Below, one piece after another: positions 1 to 10,318 of a stretch of DNA of 46,701 nt. The notes below the pieces were generated by a model that saw nothing but the letters and a program-made list of their open reading frames with translations, was not told the origin of the DNA and did no database searches. Within the stretch, counting starts at the first letter, position 1, and each line of letters opens with the position of its first letter. The position numbers and the translations under genes were made by a program. This DNA is from an uncultured Opitutia bacterium (GTDB lineage: Bacteria; Verrucomicrobiota; Verrucomicrobiia; Opitutales; Opitutaceae). Where the stretch lies: assembly GCA_903861185.1 (NCBI GenBank), contig CAIOTK010000482.1:1-46701 (forward strand), written 5' to 3'.

Positions 1-1688
<1,688 letters not shown>

Positions 1689-1694
1689 AGCGGA

Positions 1695-2777
1695 TCAGGT
1701 GACCACCAGCGGCTCGAGTCCGCTCAGCCGCAGCGCGCGGCGCGCGGGGGGGATCGATCGCGGGGCGACGCCGCGGACTGCGGCGGCGATGGCGGCGATG
1801 TGGGCGGGCGTCGAACCACAGCAGCCACCCACGAGGTTGACCCAGCCTTGGCGGGCGAAATCCCCGAGGACGCGCGCCATATCCTCCGGGGTCTCGTCGT
1901 AACCACCGAACGCGTTCGGGAGGCCCGCGTTGGGGTAGCACGAGACGTAGCAACCGGCGATCCGGGAGAGTTCCTCGACGTAAGGGCGCATCGCTTCGCC
2001 GCCGAGGGCACAATTGATTCCGACCGAGAACGGCTGCGCATGCGCCACGCTATGGTAAAACGCGCTGATCGTTTGGCCAGACAGGGTGCGTCCAGACGCA
2101 TCGGTGATGGTCACGCTCACGAGCACGGGGACCCGCGCCGCGGCGCCCCGCCGTTCCTGCACCTCCGCGATCGCGTAGAGCGCGGCCTTCGCGTTCAGCG
2201 TATCGAAGATCGTCTCGACCAGCAGCGCATCGACCCCGCCGTCCAGCAGCGCCTCGATCTGCTCGGTGTAGGCGCCCACCACCTGATCCCAGACTACCGC
2301 CCGGTACTCGGGCCGATTCACATCCGGGGACATCGAGAGCGTGCGGTTGAGGGGACCGATCGCCCCTGCGACGAAGCAGAGGCGTCCCGGGGTGGCGCGT
2401 TCAGCCGCCTCGGCCGCCCGCCGGGCACAAGCCACTGCGGCCAAGTTGATCTCCCGCACCCAAGGCTCGCAGCGATAGTCCGCCATCGCGATCGAAGTGC
2501 TGCTAAACGTGTTCGTCTCTACGAGGTCGGCGCCGGCGTCGAAATAAGCCCGGTGGATGCCCTCGATGACGTCGGGACGGGTCAGACAAAGTAGGTCGTT
2601 GTTGCCCTTGAGGTCTTGCGGGTGCGCCGCGAACTGCTTTCCGCGGAAATCAGCCTCCTCCAGGCCATAGCCTTGGATCATGGATCCCATCGCTCCATCC
2701 AACACCACGATGCGGCCGGCGAAGAGACGGCGAAACGCGTCGTCACGCGCGGAAGGCGGGGGAAGCGAAGTCGACAT
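1695..2777 (-). CDS. metH: Homocysteine S-methyltransferase domain protein (N-terminal part of split MetH)
   Basis: [46 protein letters not shown]...; Zn-binding Cys motifs INCALGG and GGCCGSTP. Ends ...[10 protein letters not shown] exactly where full-length MetH continues to the pterin domain. Start taken at the MSTS methionine; the track ORF extends to 2816. Confidence 0.92.
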   Translation of the reverse strand: MSTSLPPPSARDDAFRRLFAGRIVVLDGAMGSMIQGYGLEEADFRGKQFAAHPQDLKGNNDLLCLTRPDVIEGIHRAYFDAGADLVETNTFSSTSIAMADYRCEPWVREINLAAVACARRAAEAAERATPGRLCFVAGAIGPLNRTLSMSPDVNRPEYRAVVWDQVVGAYTEQIEALLDGGVDALLVETIFDTLNAKAALYAIAEVQERRGAAARVPVLVSVTITDASGRTLSGQTISAFYHSVAHAQPFSVGINCALGGEAMRPYVEELSRIAGCYVSCYPNAGLPNAFGGYDETPEDMARVLGDFARQGWVNLVGGCCGSTPAHIAAIAAAVRGVAPRSIPPARRALRLSGLEPLVVT

Positions 2778-2887
2778 CTCGGGAAGAGTGCTGGCGTTAG
2801 CGTATCTGCGTGGCAAGTGACATATCTACGTATTCAAATGGGTTGATGCGTTCTTTACATCCAGAGCGAGAAGTTCATTGCGAAGCC

Positions 2888-4810
2888 ATGTCTCCAATCC
2901 GCGACTCTTTCGGTGCGGTCGGTTCGGGTGGTGTTTATCGCCGGAGTTTTGCGGCGGGCCGGCGCGGCTGGAGCGGTCGGCTTTGGGCGCTGGGCGGGTT
3001 GTTCTTTCCGTTGGCTTCCGTCGGGGCGCTCCGCGCGCAGGCTCCTGAAGCGCTGCCGCCTTTCGTGTTCCGCGCGTCCCGCGGGGTGGAGCCGGCCGGA
3101 CCGGAAACCCCGAGCGCGGGCTGGCTCACCGCCCAGGAACTGGCGCGGCGGCAGGTTACCTCGCTCTCCGAGGCGCTGCGCCAGGTGACCGGGGTGCCAG
3201 CGGTAACTTCCGGAGCGGCCGGGATGATCACTTCGGTCTTCACGCGCGGGGCGAACTCCAACCAGACGCTCCTGCTGGTGGATGGGCTGCGGCTCAACGA
3301 TCCCAACACTGACTATGCCGTTTTCTTGGGCGGCGCCTGTTTGGGGGCTTGCGATAGCCTAGAGGTTTCCCACGGGCCGCAGAGCACGCTCTACGGTGGC
3401 GAGGCCGTCGGCGGACTCGTCTCCCTGCGGGCGGCGCGGGGGCAGGGGGGGCCGTCGGGGCGCCTCGCAGTGGAGGCCGGAAGTTTCGGGACGTTCCAGG
3501 GCGCGTTGAGCGCACAAGGCGCGCGTGGGGCGGAGGCGTGGAACTTCTCGCTGCGTGGCGGACGCACGCGCAATGAGCGGGCCAACAACGCCTTCACGTC
3601 CCAAAACGCGGTCTTGAGGTTAGACCGCGCTCTACAACCTGGGCTCGAGGCCACGGCCACGCTGCGTTGGTTCCGCGGGGCCTATGGTTCGCCCGGAGAT
3701 CGGTTCACGAACGATCCCGACAACCGCGAACGGGAGCATAACCTGCTGGCTACGGCGCAACTGCAACTTACCCGCGGGCCCTGGCAGACCCGCCTACTCG
3801 CGGGCGGACAGGACCGGCGGTTCGTCGCCGTCAGTCCGTTTCCCGCCCCGCGCCCGACGGCGGAGACGCGGGTGACGAACCGGCGTGGTCTACTCGACGC
3901 GCAGAGCACCTACCGTGGATGGGCCGGCCACCTCCTGCTCGGTGGGGCTACTCTGGAAGCGAACCACACCCGCAACACAGGGTTCGGTAATATTAACCGT
4001 CGACAGCGTCTCGCGGCGGTTTTCCTCCACGACGAGTTCCGCCCGCGCTCGGATCTGCACTTGGGCGTGGGCTTGCGCAACGACGACTTCGATACCTTCG
4101 GTCGGGCCACTACTGGCCGGGCCACCGCCTCTTGGGCGCCGATCGGTTCGCCCCTGCGGTGGGGAGCGGGCTTCGGGACCGGTTTCCGTTCGCCTAGCTT
4201 CCTCGATCTTTATGGGCAGAGCGCGTTCTACCGGGGTAACCCCGGCCTGCGTCCGGAGCGCGCCCGCGGTTGGGAACTCGGTGGCGAGTGGCGCGGCGGG
4301 GGCGGCCGTTGGTCTATGGGCTTAACGCGTTTCGAACTCGGGCTCCGGGATCTCATCGCGAGTACCCGGGACTTCCGCAGCGTGGAGAACATCCTGCGGG
4401 CGCGCACCCGGGGCTGGGAGCTGACGTGGCGCATCCGCTGGGGCGAAATGGCGGCGATCACCGGGCATTACGCCTACTTGGAGGCCGAAAACCTCTCGTC
4501 CGGCACGAGATTGCTGCGCCGACCGCGGCACCGGGGCGGGCTCGACGTGTGGCGCGCGTGGGGCGGTGGATTCAGCGCCGGCGCCGGCCTCGCGGCGACG
4601 GGCCAGCGCGAGGACGTGCACGCGCGCACCTTCCGGACGATCGATGGGGAGGACTATGCGGTAGTACGCCTTTACGCGGAGCAGCGCTTGGCGCCTAAAT
4701 GGTCCTTGCGGGCCCGGCTTGAGAACGCGCTCGCCGAGCGCTATGAGGAGGTGCACGGCTACCCGGCGATCGGCCGCGGCGTGTTCCTCGCGCTCGAACG
4801 TGAGTTCTGA
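2888..4810 (+). CDS. TonB-dependent receptor, BtuB-like
   Basis: Signal-peptide-like N-terminus, plug motifs (SLSEALRQVTGVPAVTSG, FTRGANSNQTLLLVDGLRLNDP, SLEVSHGPQSTLYGGEAVGGLV) and C-terminal beta-barrel ending in F (LALEREF). Track ORF starts at GTG 2810; ATG 2888 gives a better signal peptide. Confidence 0.85.
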   Translation: MSPIRDSFGAVGSGGVYRRSFAAGRRGWSGRLWALGGLFFPLASVGALRAQAPEALPPFVFRASRGVEPAGPETPSAGWLTAQELARRQVTSLSEALRQVTGVPAVTSGAAGMITSVFTRGANSNQTLLLVDGLRLNDPNTDYAVFLGGACLGACDSLEVSHGPQSTLYGGEAVGGLVSLRAARGQGGPSGRLAVEAGSFGTFQGALSAQGARGAEAWNFSLRGGRTRNERANNAFTSQNAVLRLDRALQPGLEATATLRWFRGAYGSPGDRFTNDPDNREREHNLLATAQLQLTRGPWQTRLLAGGQDRRFVAVSPFPAPRPTAETRVTNRRGLLDAQSTYRGWAGHLLLGGATLEANHTRNTGFGNINRRQRLAAVFLHDEFRPRSDLHLGVGLRNDDFDTFGRATTGRATASWAPIGSPLRWGAGFGTGFRSPSFLDLYGQSAFYRGNPGLRPERARGWELGGEWRGGGGRWSMGLTRFELGLRDLIASTRDFRSVENILRARTRGWELTWRIRWGEMAAITGHYAYLEAENLSSGTRLLRRPRHRGGLDVWRAWGGGFSAGAGLAATGQREDVHARTFRTIDGEDYAVVRLYAEQRLAPKWSLRARLENALAERYEEVHGYPAIGRGVFLALEREF

Positions 4811-4875
4811 GCTCCGAGTACACGACAACTCTAGGCTTCCCACCCGCGGCACCGCCGCTAGCGTCCACAGCCCTT

Positions 4876-5292
4876 ATGGAGAAAACGTTCATCATCCTGA
4901 AGCCCGACGCCCTGGACAAACGCCTGGTGGGCACGATCCTCGCCCGCTTCGAGGCCGCTGGCTTTGACGTCGTCGCGTGCAAGATGGGCCGGTTGTCTCC
5001 CGCGCTGCTCCGGGAGCATTACGCGCACGTCGCATCCAAGCCGTTTTACCCGGACATCGAGGCCTTTATGAGCCGCCGCCCCGTGGTGCTAGTGGCGCTG
5101 CAGGGTGACAACGTAGTTCAACGGGTGCGGGACCTGCTCGGGCCGACCGATTCCCGCAAGGCCGCCAAGGGTACGATCCGCGGCGACTTCGGTACCGACA
5201 TGATGGTCAACGTCGCGCACGCGTCAGACAGCGTGGACAACGCGCGGGCCGAGCTCGCGCGGTTTTTCCGCCCCGAGGAACTCTTCGCCTGA
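4876..5292 (+). CDS. ndk: Nucleoside diphosphate kinase
   Basis: 138 aa, MEKTFIILKPDAL...; active-site motif NVAHASDS. Confidence 0.96.
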   Translation: MEKTFIILKPDALDKRLVGTILARFEAAGFDVVACKMGRLSPALLREHYAHVASKPFYPDIEAFMSRRPVVLVALQGDNVVQRVRDLLGPTDSRKAAKGTIRGDFGTDMMVNVAHASDSVDNARAELARFFRPEELFA

Positions 5293-5321
5293 TCTCCGCG
5301 AAGGGGGTAGGGAGTCGAGAG

Positions 5322-7055
5322 TTAGGGCCGGCGTTCCCAGACTAGCGGGATGCCGGCCTCCACCAGCTTCGCCTGGAATTCCGCCAGTTGGCGCGGCGTC
5401 TGGCGGACACCGCGCGGCGCAAGGCGACCGGCGAGACAAAACGCCGCGAGCTCTCCGGCGGCCTCACCGATGTTCCACTCGACCGGATGCAGGCGGTAGC
5501 AACCGTTCGTCAGGTGGGTGGTTCCGATGTTCTTGTTCGCTGCCAGCAGGTTCTCCATGCGCACGGGCAAGAGGCAGCCGAGCGGGATTTGGAAAGGGAG
5601 AGCGGCGAAGTCGATGTAGTTGTCGCCGCCGCTGCTGGGGTGGAGATCAATGTTGTAGCTGCCAATCCCGACACTGTCCGGGAAGGCGGCCGCGGTTGTC
5701 TCAGCTGGAGTCTTGGCACCGGTCTCGCGCTGGCGGGCTTCGGTGCCGACGTGCAGCTCAGTCACGGTTAACTCCGCGCGGATGCGTCGGCTCTCACGGA
5801 TGTAAGGATACTTGGCGAGTCCGTCCGCCGTGCCGACGATGTCGGGGCGCAGTCGGAGGCCTTTCCAGCCGGTGCCGCCGTCGGGGCGCGGGCATTCGGT
5901 CTGCAGCCAATAGAGCCACGACAGGCTCAACTGCTTGCCGCCCGCCGTGTGGCGCGCCGCTTCCGCGGGTGATACCCCCACGAGGTTGCCCAGCATATAG
6001 TCGTTCTGGGGCCAGTTAACCAACGTGATATCCCCAGGATAGGTTCCCGGAGTGAACTGGGAGCGGTCGATGATACGCCGGTACTTGAATAGCCCAGTCC
6101 CCTTCGCAGGATCGAAGCCCATGTTGAACGGCTGCAGGGTGCGCGGCGAGGAGTAGAACAGGCTGAGCAGCTTGCCCGACCACGGCGGGCGTAGGGCGGG
6201 GACGTGGTCGCGCCAGAACGCGTAGTCGCGCGGGCGTTCGATGACGTGGTCCTCGCCCGCGACGTAATCCATCGCGAAGCAGCAGGTGAAGGACTGGTGA
6301 TTGTCGGGCTCCGCTTGTTCCTTGGCGCGGGGCTCTCCGGTTTCCCGCCGCGACTCTGCGCCGGTCACGAACTCCGTGCCCGTGAGCGGCAGCAAGTCCC
6401 CCAACTCAGTCGCGTCGATGAAGTACGGGGCTCGCAGCACGGTCTCGTGGCCCAGATCTAGGCTCCGGACGGTCACCGCCTCGACCCGGTCGCCCGTGGT
6501 TTGCGCAGCCACCGGCACGTGGAACAGCAGAATTTCGACCCGCCCCACGGCGACGTGCGGCGCGAGCAGTTCTTGTAGCGCGGCCAGGGCCGCTCGCGGC
6601 TCATGGCAGAGCCGCGAGACGCTGCCGTTGCCCGGGTTAAGCCGGGCATTCGCGCGGGCGGCCGGGGTCAGCGGAAAGTTGCGCCGGTAGTGGTCGCGGA
6701 TGCGCTCGCGCAACTCACGGTAGGAGCGCGTGGCGCCGCCGGTTTCGATTTGCGCGTTCTCGTCCGGAGGCACCGCCTGCGACGTCAACTGGCCACCGAT
6801 CCAGTCCGTTTCTTCCGTGAGGATCACCCGCCGGCCGCGCCGCGCCGCGGCCAGCGCCGCCGCACAGCCACCGAGTCCGCCGCCGATCACCACCACATCC
6901 GCCCGCAGTTCCTTGGCGGCCGGGGAAGTCCGGGCCGCGAGGCCGCTCAGGATGACGGGACCGGCGGGAGTAGCGCCCGCCCGCAGCGCGGTCGGGGCGA
7001 GCAACGCGGCGGGCAGGGTGGAGGCGGAGTGGCGTAGGAAACGGCGGCGATTCAT
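5322..7055 (-). CDS. TAT-signal FAD-dependent oxidoreductase (FAD_oxidored family)
   Basis: MNRRRFLRHSAS twin-arginine-like leader; Rossmann motif VVVIGGGLGGCAAALAAARRGRRVILTEETDWIGGQLTSQAVPPDE. Confidence 0.88.
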   Translation of the reverse strand: MNRRRFLRHSASTLPAALLAPTALRAGATPAGPVILSGLAARTSPAAKELRADVVVIGGGLGGCAAALAAARRGRRVILTEETDWIGGQLTSQAVPPDENAQIETGGATRSYRELRERIRDHYRRNFPLTPAARANARLNPGNGSVSRLCHEPRAALAALQELLAPHVAVGRVEILLFHVPVAAQTTGDRVEAVTVRSLDLGHETVLRAPYFIDATELGDLLPLTGTEFVTGAESRRETGEPRAKEQAEPDNHQSFTCCFAMDYVAGEDHVIERPRDYAFWRDHVPALRPPWSGKLLSLFYSSPRTLQPFNMGFDPAKGTGLFKYRRIIDRSQFTPGTYPGDITLVNWPQNDYMLGNLVGVSPAEAARHTAGGKQLSLSWLYWLQTECPRPDGGTGWKGLRLRPDIVGTADGLAKYPYIRESRRIRAELTVTELHVGTEARQRETGAKTPAETTAAAFPDSVGIGSYNIDLHPSSGGDNYIDFAALPFQIPLGCLLPVRMENLLAANKNIGTTHLTNGCYRLHPVEWNIGEAAGELAAFCLAGRLAPRGVRQTPRQLAEFQAKLVEAGIPLVWERRP

Positions 7056-7073
7056 TGGGGTGGCTAGGGAGCG

Positions 7074-10070
7074 TCAATAAGTGCCCTTTAGGGCGAACGT
7101 CCAGCTCTGGCCCACCGTCTCGTTGCGCGTGAGCGCGGTGATCCCACCGGCGAAACGCTGAAGGTTGATGTAGGGGGTGTCGGTGAGGTTACGCACGCTG
7201 ACCGACAAGCTGTAGACCGGGCTCAAGCGCCAGCCGGCGCCCGCGTCCACGTTGGTGCGGTGGCGGCGGTAGGTCGTGCCGGCGAGGTTGGTATTCACGT
7301 CGTCGGTCCAGTTCCAGTTCGTATAGAGGTTGATGCGGTTGTAGGTGTAGTTGATTCCGCCGCTCGCGAGGTGGGGGGTGAGATTCGCGCGCGGCACCTC
7401 GGCGTAGAGCCGGGTGTAGCTGGCCCGCACCGAAAGGCGCCGGAACAGGGCGCCGAGGAAAGAGAGGCTCTGGTTGTACTCCCATTCCATACTGCGCATC
7501 CGGATCGTGCCCGGACCGTTGTCCGTCGTGATGAACTCGTAACCCTGCAACTCGTCGTCGCCGGTGTAACCGAATTCCTGCGCCGTGAGCCGGTCGGTGA
7601 TGAAAAGGTTGCGCACCTTGCGCTCGGTCAGGGTGACGGCGAGCTGGCCCACCGGCTCGAAGTAGTACGCCAGACGCGCAGCGTAATTGTCCGCCGTCTC
7701 CGGCTGCAGGCGCGGATTGGGCGAGGTCACGGTCAGAGCGGTGTCGTTGACGATCCAAACGCCGGCGAGATTGACGTAGGAGGGCCGCCGGATCGTGGAG
7801 CTGTACCCAAAGTGCAGGTCGAGGTTGCGCGCGAGGCCGTACTTCACGGAGGCACTGGGGAACAGGTTATCGTACTCGCCCGTACGCTTCACGCGCGGCT
7901 GGGAGAGGAACTGGTACTGGATGCCTGGGATCGTCGTGGCGCGGCCAGCTGCGTTGACTGGGAATCCAGCCGCCCGAAGCTCGGCTGGCGTCCGGGTGTC
8001 TGCCTCGCTCGCTTCCGTGCTTGTACCCTCCCAACGGAGCCCGGCCCGCAGGGTCAGGCCACGCAGGCTCGCCGTGCCCATCAGGAAGCCCGAGTCGATC
8101 CGCTCGTAATAACGGCGGCGACGGGCGACGTAGGATTCGTAGAAATTGTCCCCGTTCGTGCCCCAGTTCTGACGGAAGGCGTCCGGGTTCGCGCGGTAAA
8201 GGTCGGCGATCGCGCGGAGGTTCGGCATAAAGACGTTTCCGCCCGAGAGGGACTGGATCGAGCCGCCGTTCATCCCGAGGTCGTATTCCCAGGGCGAGCG
8301 GTAATTGGCCCAGCCCCCTGTAGCGCCGCCGGGGAGGTAATCGAACCGCCGGGCCAGCTGGTCATCCTCGAACTTCTGGAACTGCTGGCGGGACTTCACG
8401 CCGGATTTCCACAGCACCGGGAGGAACCGCGCGGTTTTGAGCATCGCGTTGACCTCGCCACTAAAGAACGTCGTGCGGCCGAAGCGTCCGTCGTTGAGGG
8501 TGAACGAGGGGCTGGTGAAACTCGCTCCGTTACTGATGTCCGGGCCGGCCACCTGGGTGAAGCGCCAGTCGGTGGACAAGGGCGAGGAGCGTTCCGCGCG
8601 GAAGGTGACATTCGCCGCGGTGGGCGAGTTGCTGTCGCGGATCGACTGTCGGCGGCCGAGGGGATCGTACCAGCTGGTGGAGTCGGTGTAGGCGAACTTG
8701 CCCTCCACTTCGAGATTGCCCCGTTTGTAGCCGATACGTGGTAGCAGCGTTAGGGTCTCGCCCAGTTTGGAGACCGCCACGGGATTGACCTGGACGGAGC
8801 CGGTCGGCGCCGACTGGAAGCTCAGGAGAGGGTCGGCCCCGACCACGTTCACGCGCGCACCGGCGTTGAAGATCGTGGTCCGCTGCGGGGTCCAAAGGTC
8901 GGCGTAATTGTAGACGACGCCGAGACCGACGTTGAGCTCAGGGCTGATGCGGTAGTCGGCGGTTACGGTGGTGGCGAAGCGCTTATTGAAGCGTGGCGCC
9001 CACTGGAAATTAAGGGTCGTCGGCACCAGCGGCCGTGCGTCGCTCGCAGTCGTAGTCGTGTTGTACGCCTGGGACGTGATCAGCGCCTCTTGGTAGACGT
9101 TGGACTCGCTGATGTTGAGGACGATGCCGAGGGAGCGGTTCAGAAAGACATCCGAGTACTCAAGGATGCCGCCCGGCCGCCATTTCCGGCTCGGGCGGTC
9201 CTCATCGGGCCCCAGCTTGCCGCGGAAATCCATTTCCTCCGAGTGGGCGGTGACGTTCGCCTGCCAGGAGATCCGCCGCCCCGCGCGGTCAAACGCCCGC
9301 TTCGTGCGCAGGTTAATCGTACCTGCCGGCGCGTTGGCATCGACGTCGGCGCTAATGGTTTTGGATACCTCGATGGATTCCATCGAGTTCAGCGACGCCA
9401 TCTCCATCGTGAAGGAGCGAGCCGCCCCGGATCCGCTGTTGTTCGCGTCTACGCTCGCGAGCGCAATGCCATCCATCGTCACCGAGGTGTATTCAGACCC
9501 TAGGCCGCCGAGGCGCACGGTCCGCACCTCGCCATAGAATAGGTCCAGTTCCACGCCCGGCAGGTGCTTAAGGAACTCCCCCACATTGCCCTCGGCGTTA
9601 TCGCCGAACGAGTCAGATGCGACCGTGTTCGTGATATTCATCGAGTTGCGCTGGTCCATAATCGCCTTTGCGGCCCCCTCCCGCTCGGTGGAGACGACGA
9701 AGGCGTCTAGTTTCAGCGCATCCCCCGGCGCGGATAGAGCGCTGAGCAGGCTGAAATCCTGCGTCACCGCCGCGCCGGCGGCCACATTCACTGTGGCGCT
9801 CGCGGTCTGGTAGCCGGTGTAGGTGACGACTAGGGTGACGCGGCCAGGCGTCACCGGGTAGAGCCGGTATTCGCCACCACCCTCTGAGACCGCGGCGACG
9901 CCGGTCTCGCGCACGACCACCCGCGCGTTGCGCACGTACTCGCCGGTCAAGGGGTTGAAGATGCGGCCGGTGATTGTGCCCGGAGCTGGCTGGGCGCTTA
10001 CCAACCCAGGCAGGAGCGCGAGGACCAGCGCGAGGGCGCGGTACGGGGAGAGGCAAAGGGTAATTTTCAT
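7074..10070 (-). CDS. TonB-dependent receptor with N-terminal carboxypeptidase-regulatory-like domain
   Basis: MKITLCLSPYRALALVLALLPGLVSAQ signal peptide; GTITGRIFNPLTGEYVRNARVVVRETG...; TonB-box-like KLDAFVVSTEREG; plug LKHLPGVELDLFYGEVRTVRLGGLGSEYTSVTMDG; C-terminal barrel. Confidence 0.9.
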   Translation of the reverse strand: MKITLCLSPYRALALVLALLPGLVSAQPAPGTITGRIFNPLTGEYVRNARVVVRETGVAAVSEGGGEYRLYPVTPGRVTLVVTYTGYQTASATVNVAAGAAVTQDFSLLSALSAPGDALKLDAFVVSTEREGAAKAIMDQRNSMNITNTVASDSFGDNAEGNVGEFLKHLPGVELDLFYGEVRTVRLGGLGSEYTSVTMDGIALASVDANNSGSGAARSFTMEMASLNSMESIEVSKTISADVDANAPAGTINLRTKRAFDRAGRRISWQANVTAHSEEMDFRGKLGPDEDRPSRKWRPGGILEYSDVFLNRSLGIVLNISESNVYQEALITSQAYNTTTTASDARPLVPTTLNFQWAPRFNKRFATTVTADYRISPELNVGLGVVYNYADLWTPQRTTIFNAGARVNVVGADPLLSFQSAPTGSVQVNPVAVSKLGETLTLLPRIGYKRGNLEVEGKFAYTDSTSWYDPLGRRQSIRDSNSPTAANVTFRAERSSPLSTDWRFTQVAGPDISNGASFTSPSFTLNDGRFGRTTFFSGEVNAMLKTARFLPVLWKSGVKSRQQFQKFEDDQLARRFDYLPGGATGGWANYRSPWEYDLGMNGGSIQSLSGGNVFMPNLRAIADLYRANPDAFRQNWGTNGDNFYESYVARRRRYYERIDSGFLMGTASLRGLTLRAGLRWEGTSTEASEADTRTPAELRAAGFPVNAAGRATTIPGIQYQFLSQPRVKRTGEYDNLFPSASVKYGLARNLDLHFGYSSTIRRPSYVNLAGVWIVNDTALTVTSPNPRLQPETADNYAARLAYYFEPVGQLAVTLTERKVRNLFITDRLTAQEFGYTGDDELQGYEFITTDNGPGTIRMRSMEWEYNQSLSFLGALFRRLSVRASYTRLYAEVPRANLTPHLASGGINYTYNRINLYTNWNWTDDVNTNLAGTTYRRHRTNVDAGAGWRLSPVYSLSVSVRNLTDTPYINLQRFAGGITALTRNETVGQSWTFALKGTY

Positions 10071-10280
10071 CGGAGTGGGGTTGCCGGCGGGGAGGTGACC
10101 CGTCGGTCGCGCCGCGGTCAAGGTCGGGCGATTGTGCCACAGCCCGGTTGGGTGAGGGCTCCAAGCTGCAAGCAGCGAAATGAATTCGCCTTGTTCCCTC
10201 GGCCCGCCGCCGTTCTCTTTTCTCTTACCTGTCCCCTTGCGCGGGAGCCGTCTCGTCAGCGTCCGCGCCCTCCCACCCCT

Positions 10281-10301
10281 ATGAACCTCCCACCCCTATG
10301 A
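10281..10301 (+). other. Upstream mini-ORF 1 (MNLPPL*)
   Basis: ATG AAC CTC CCA CCC CTA TGA. The stop overlaps the next ATG (ATGA at 10298-10301). Translation is not demonstrated. Confidence 0.45.
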
Positions 10302-10318
10302 ACCTCCCACCCCTATGA
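10298..10318 (+). other. Upstream mini-ORF 2 (MNLPPL*)
   Basis: Same 7-codon sequence; its TGA overlaps the ATG of the TonB receptor (ATGA at 10315-10318). Translation is not demonstrated. Confidence 0.45.

Noticed and set aside
2777-2890. Cobalamin or SAM riboswitch upstream of metH / BtuB-like receptor
   Set aside because: The interval is only about 110 nt and I could not find a B12-box-like or SAM-I-like core. A covariance search would be needed to exclude it fully.
7260-8744. 494-aa plus-strand ORF inside the first large TonB receptor
   Set aside because: Antisense shadow of a clear receptor CDS with no domain signature.
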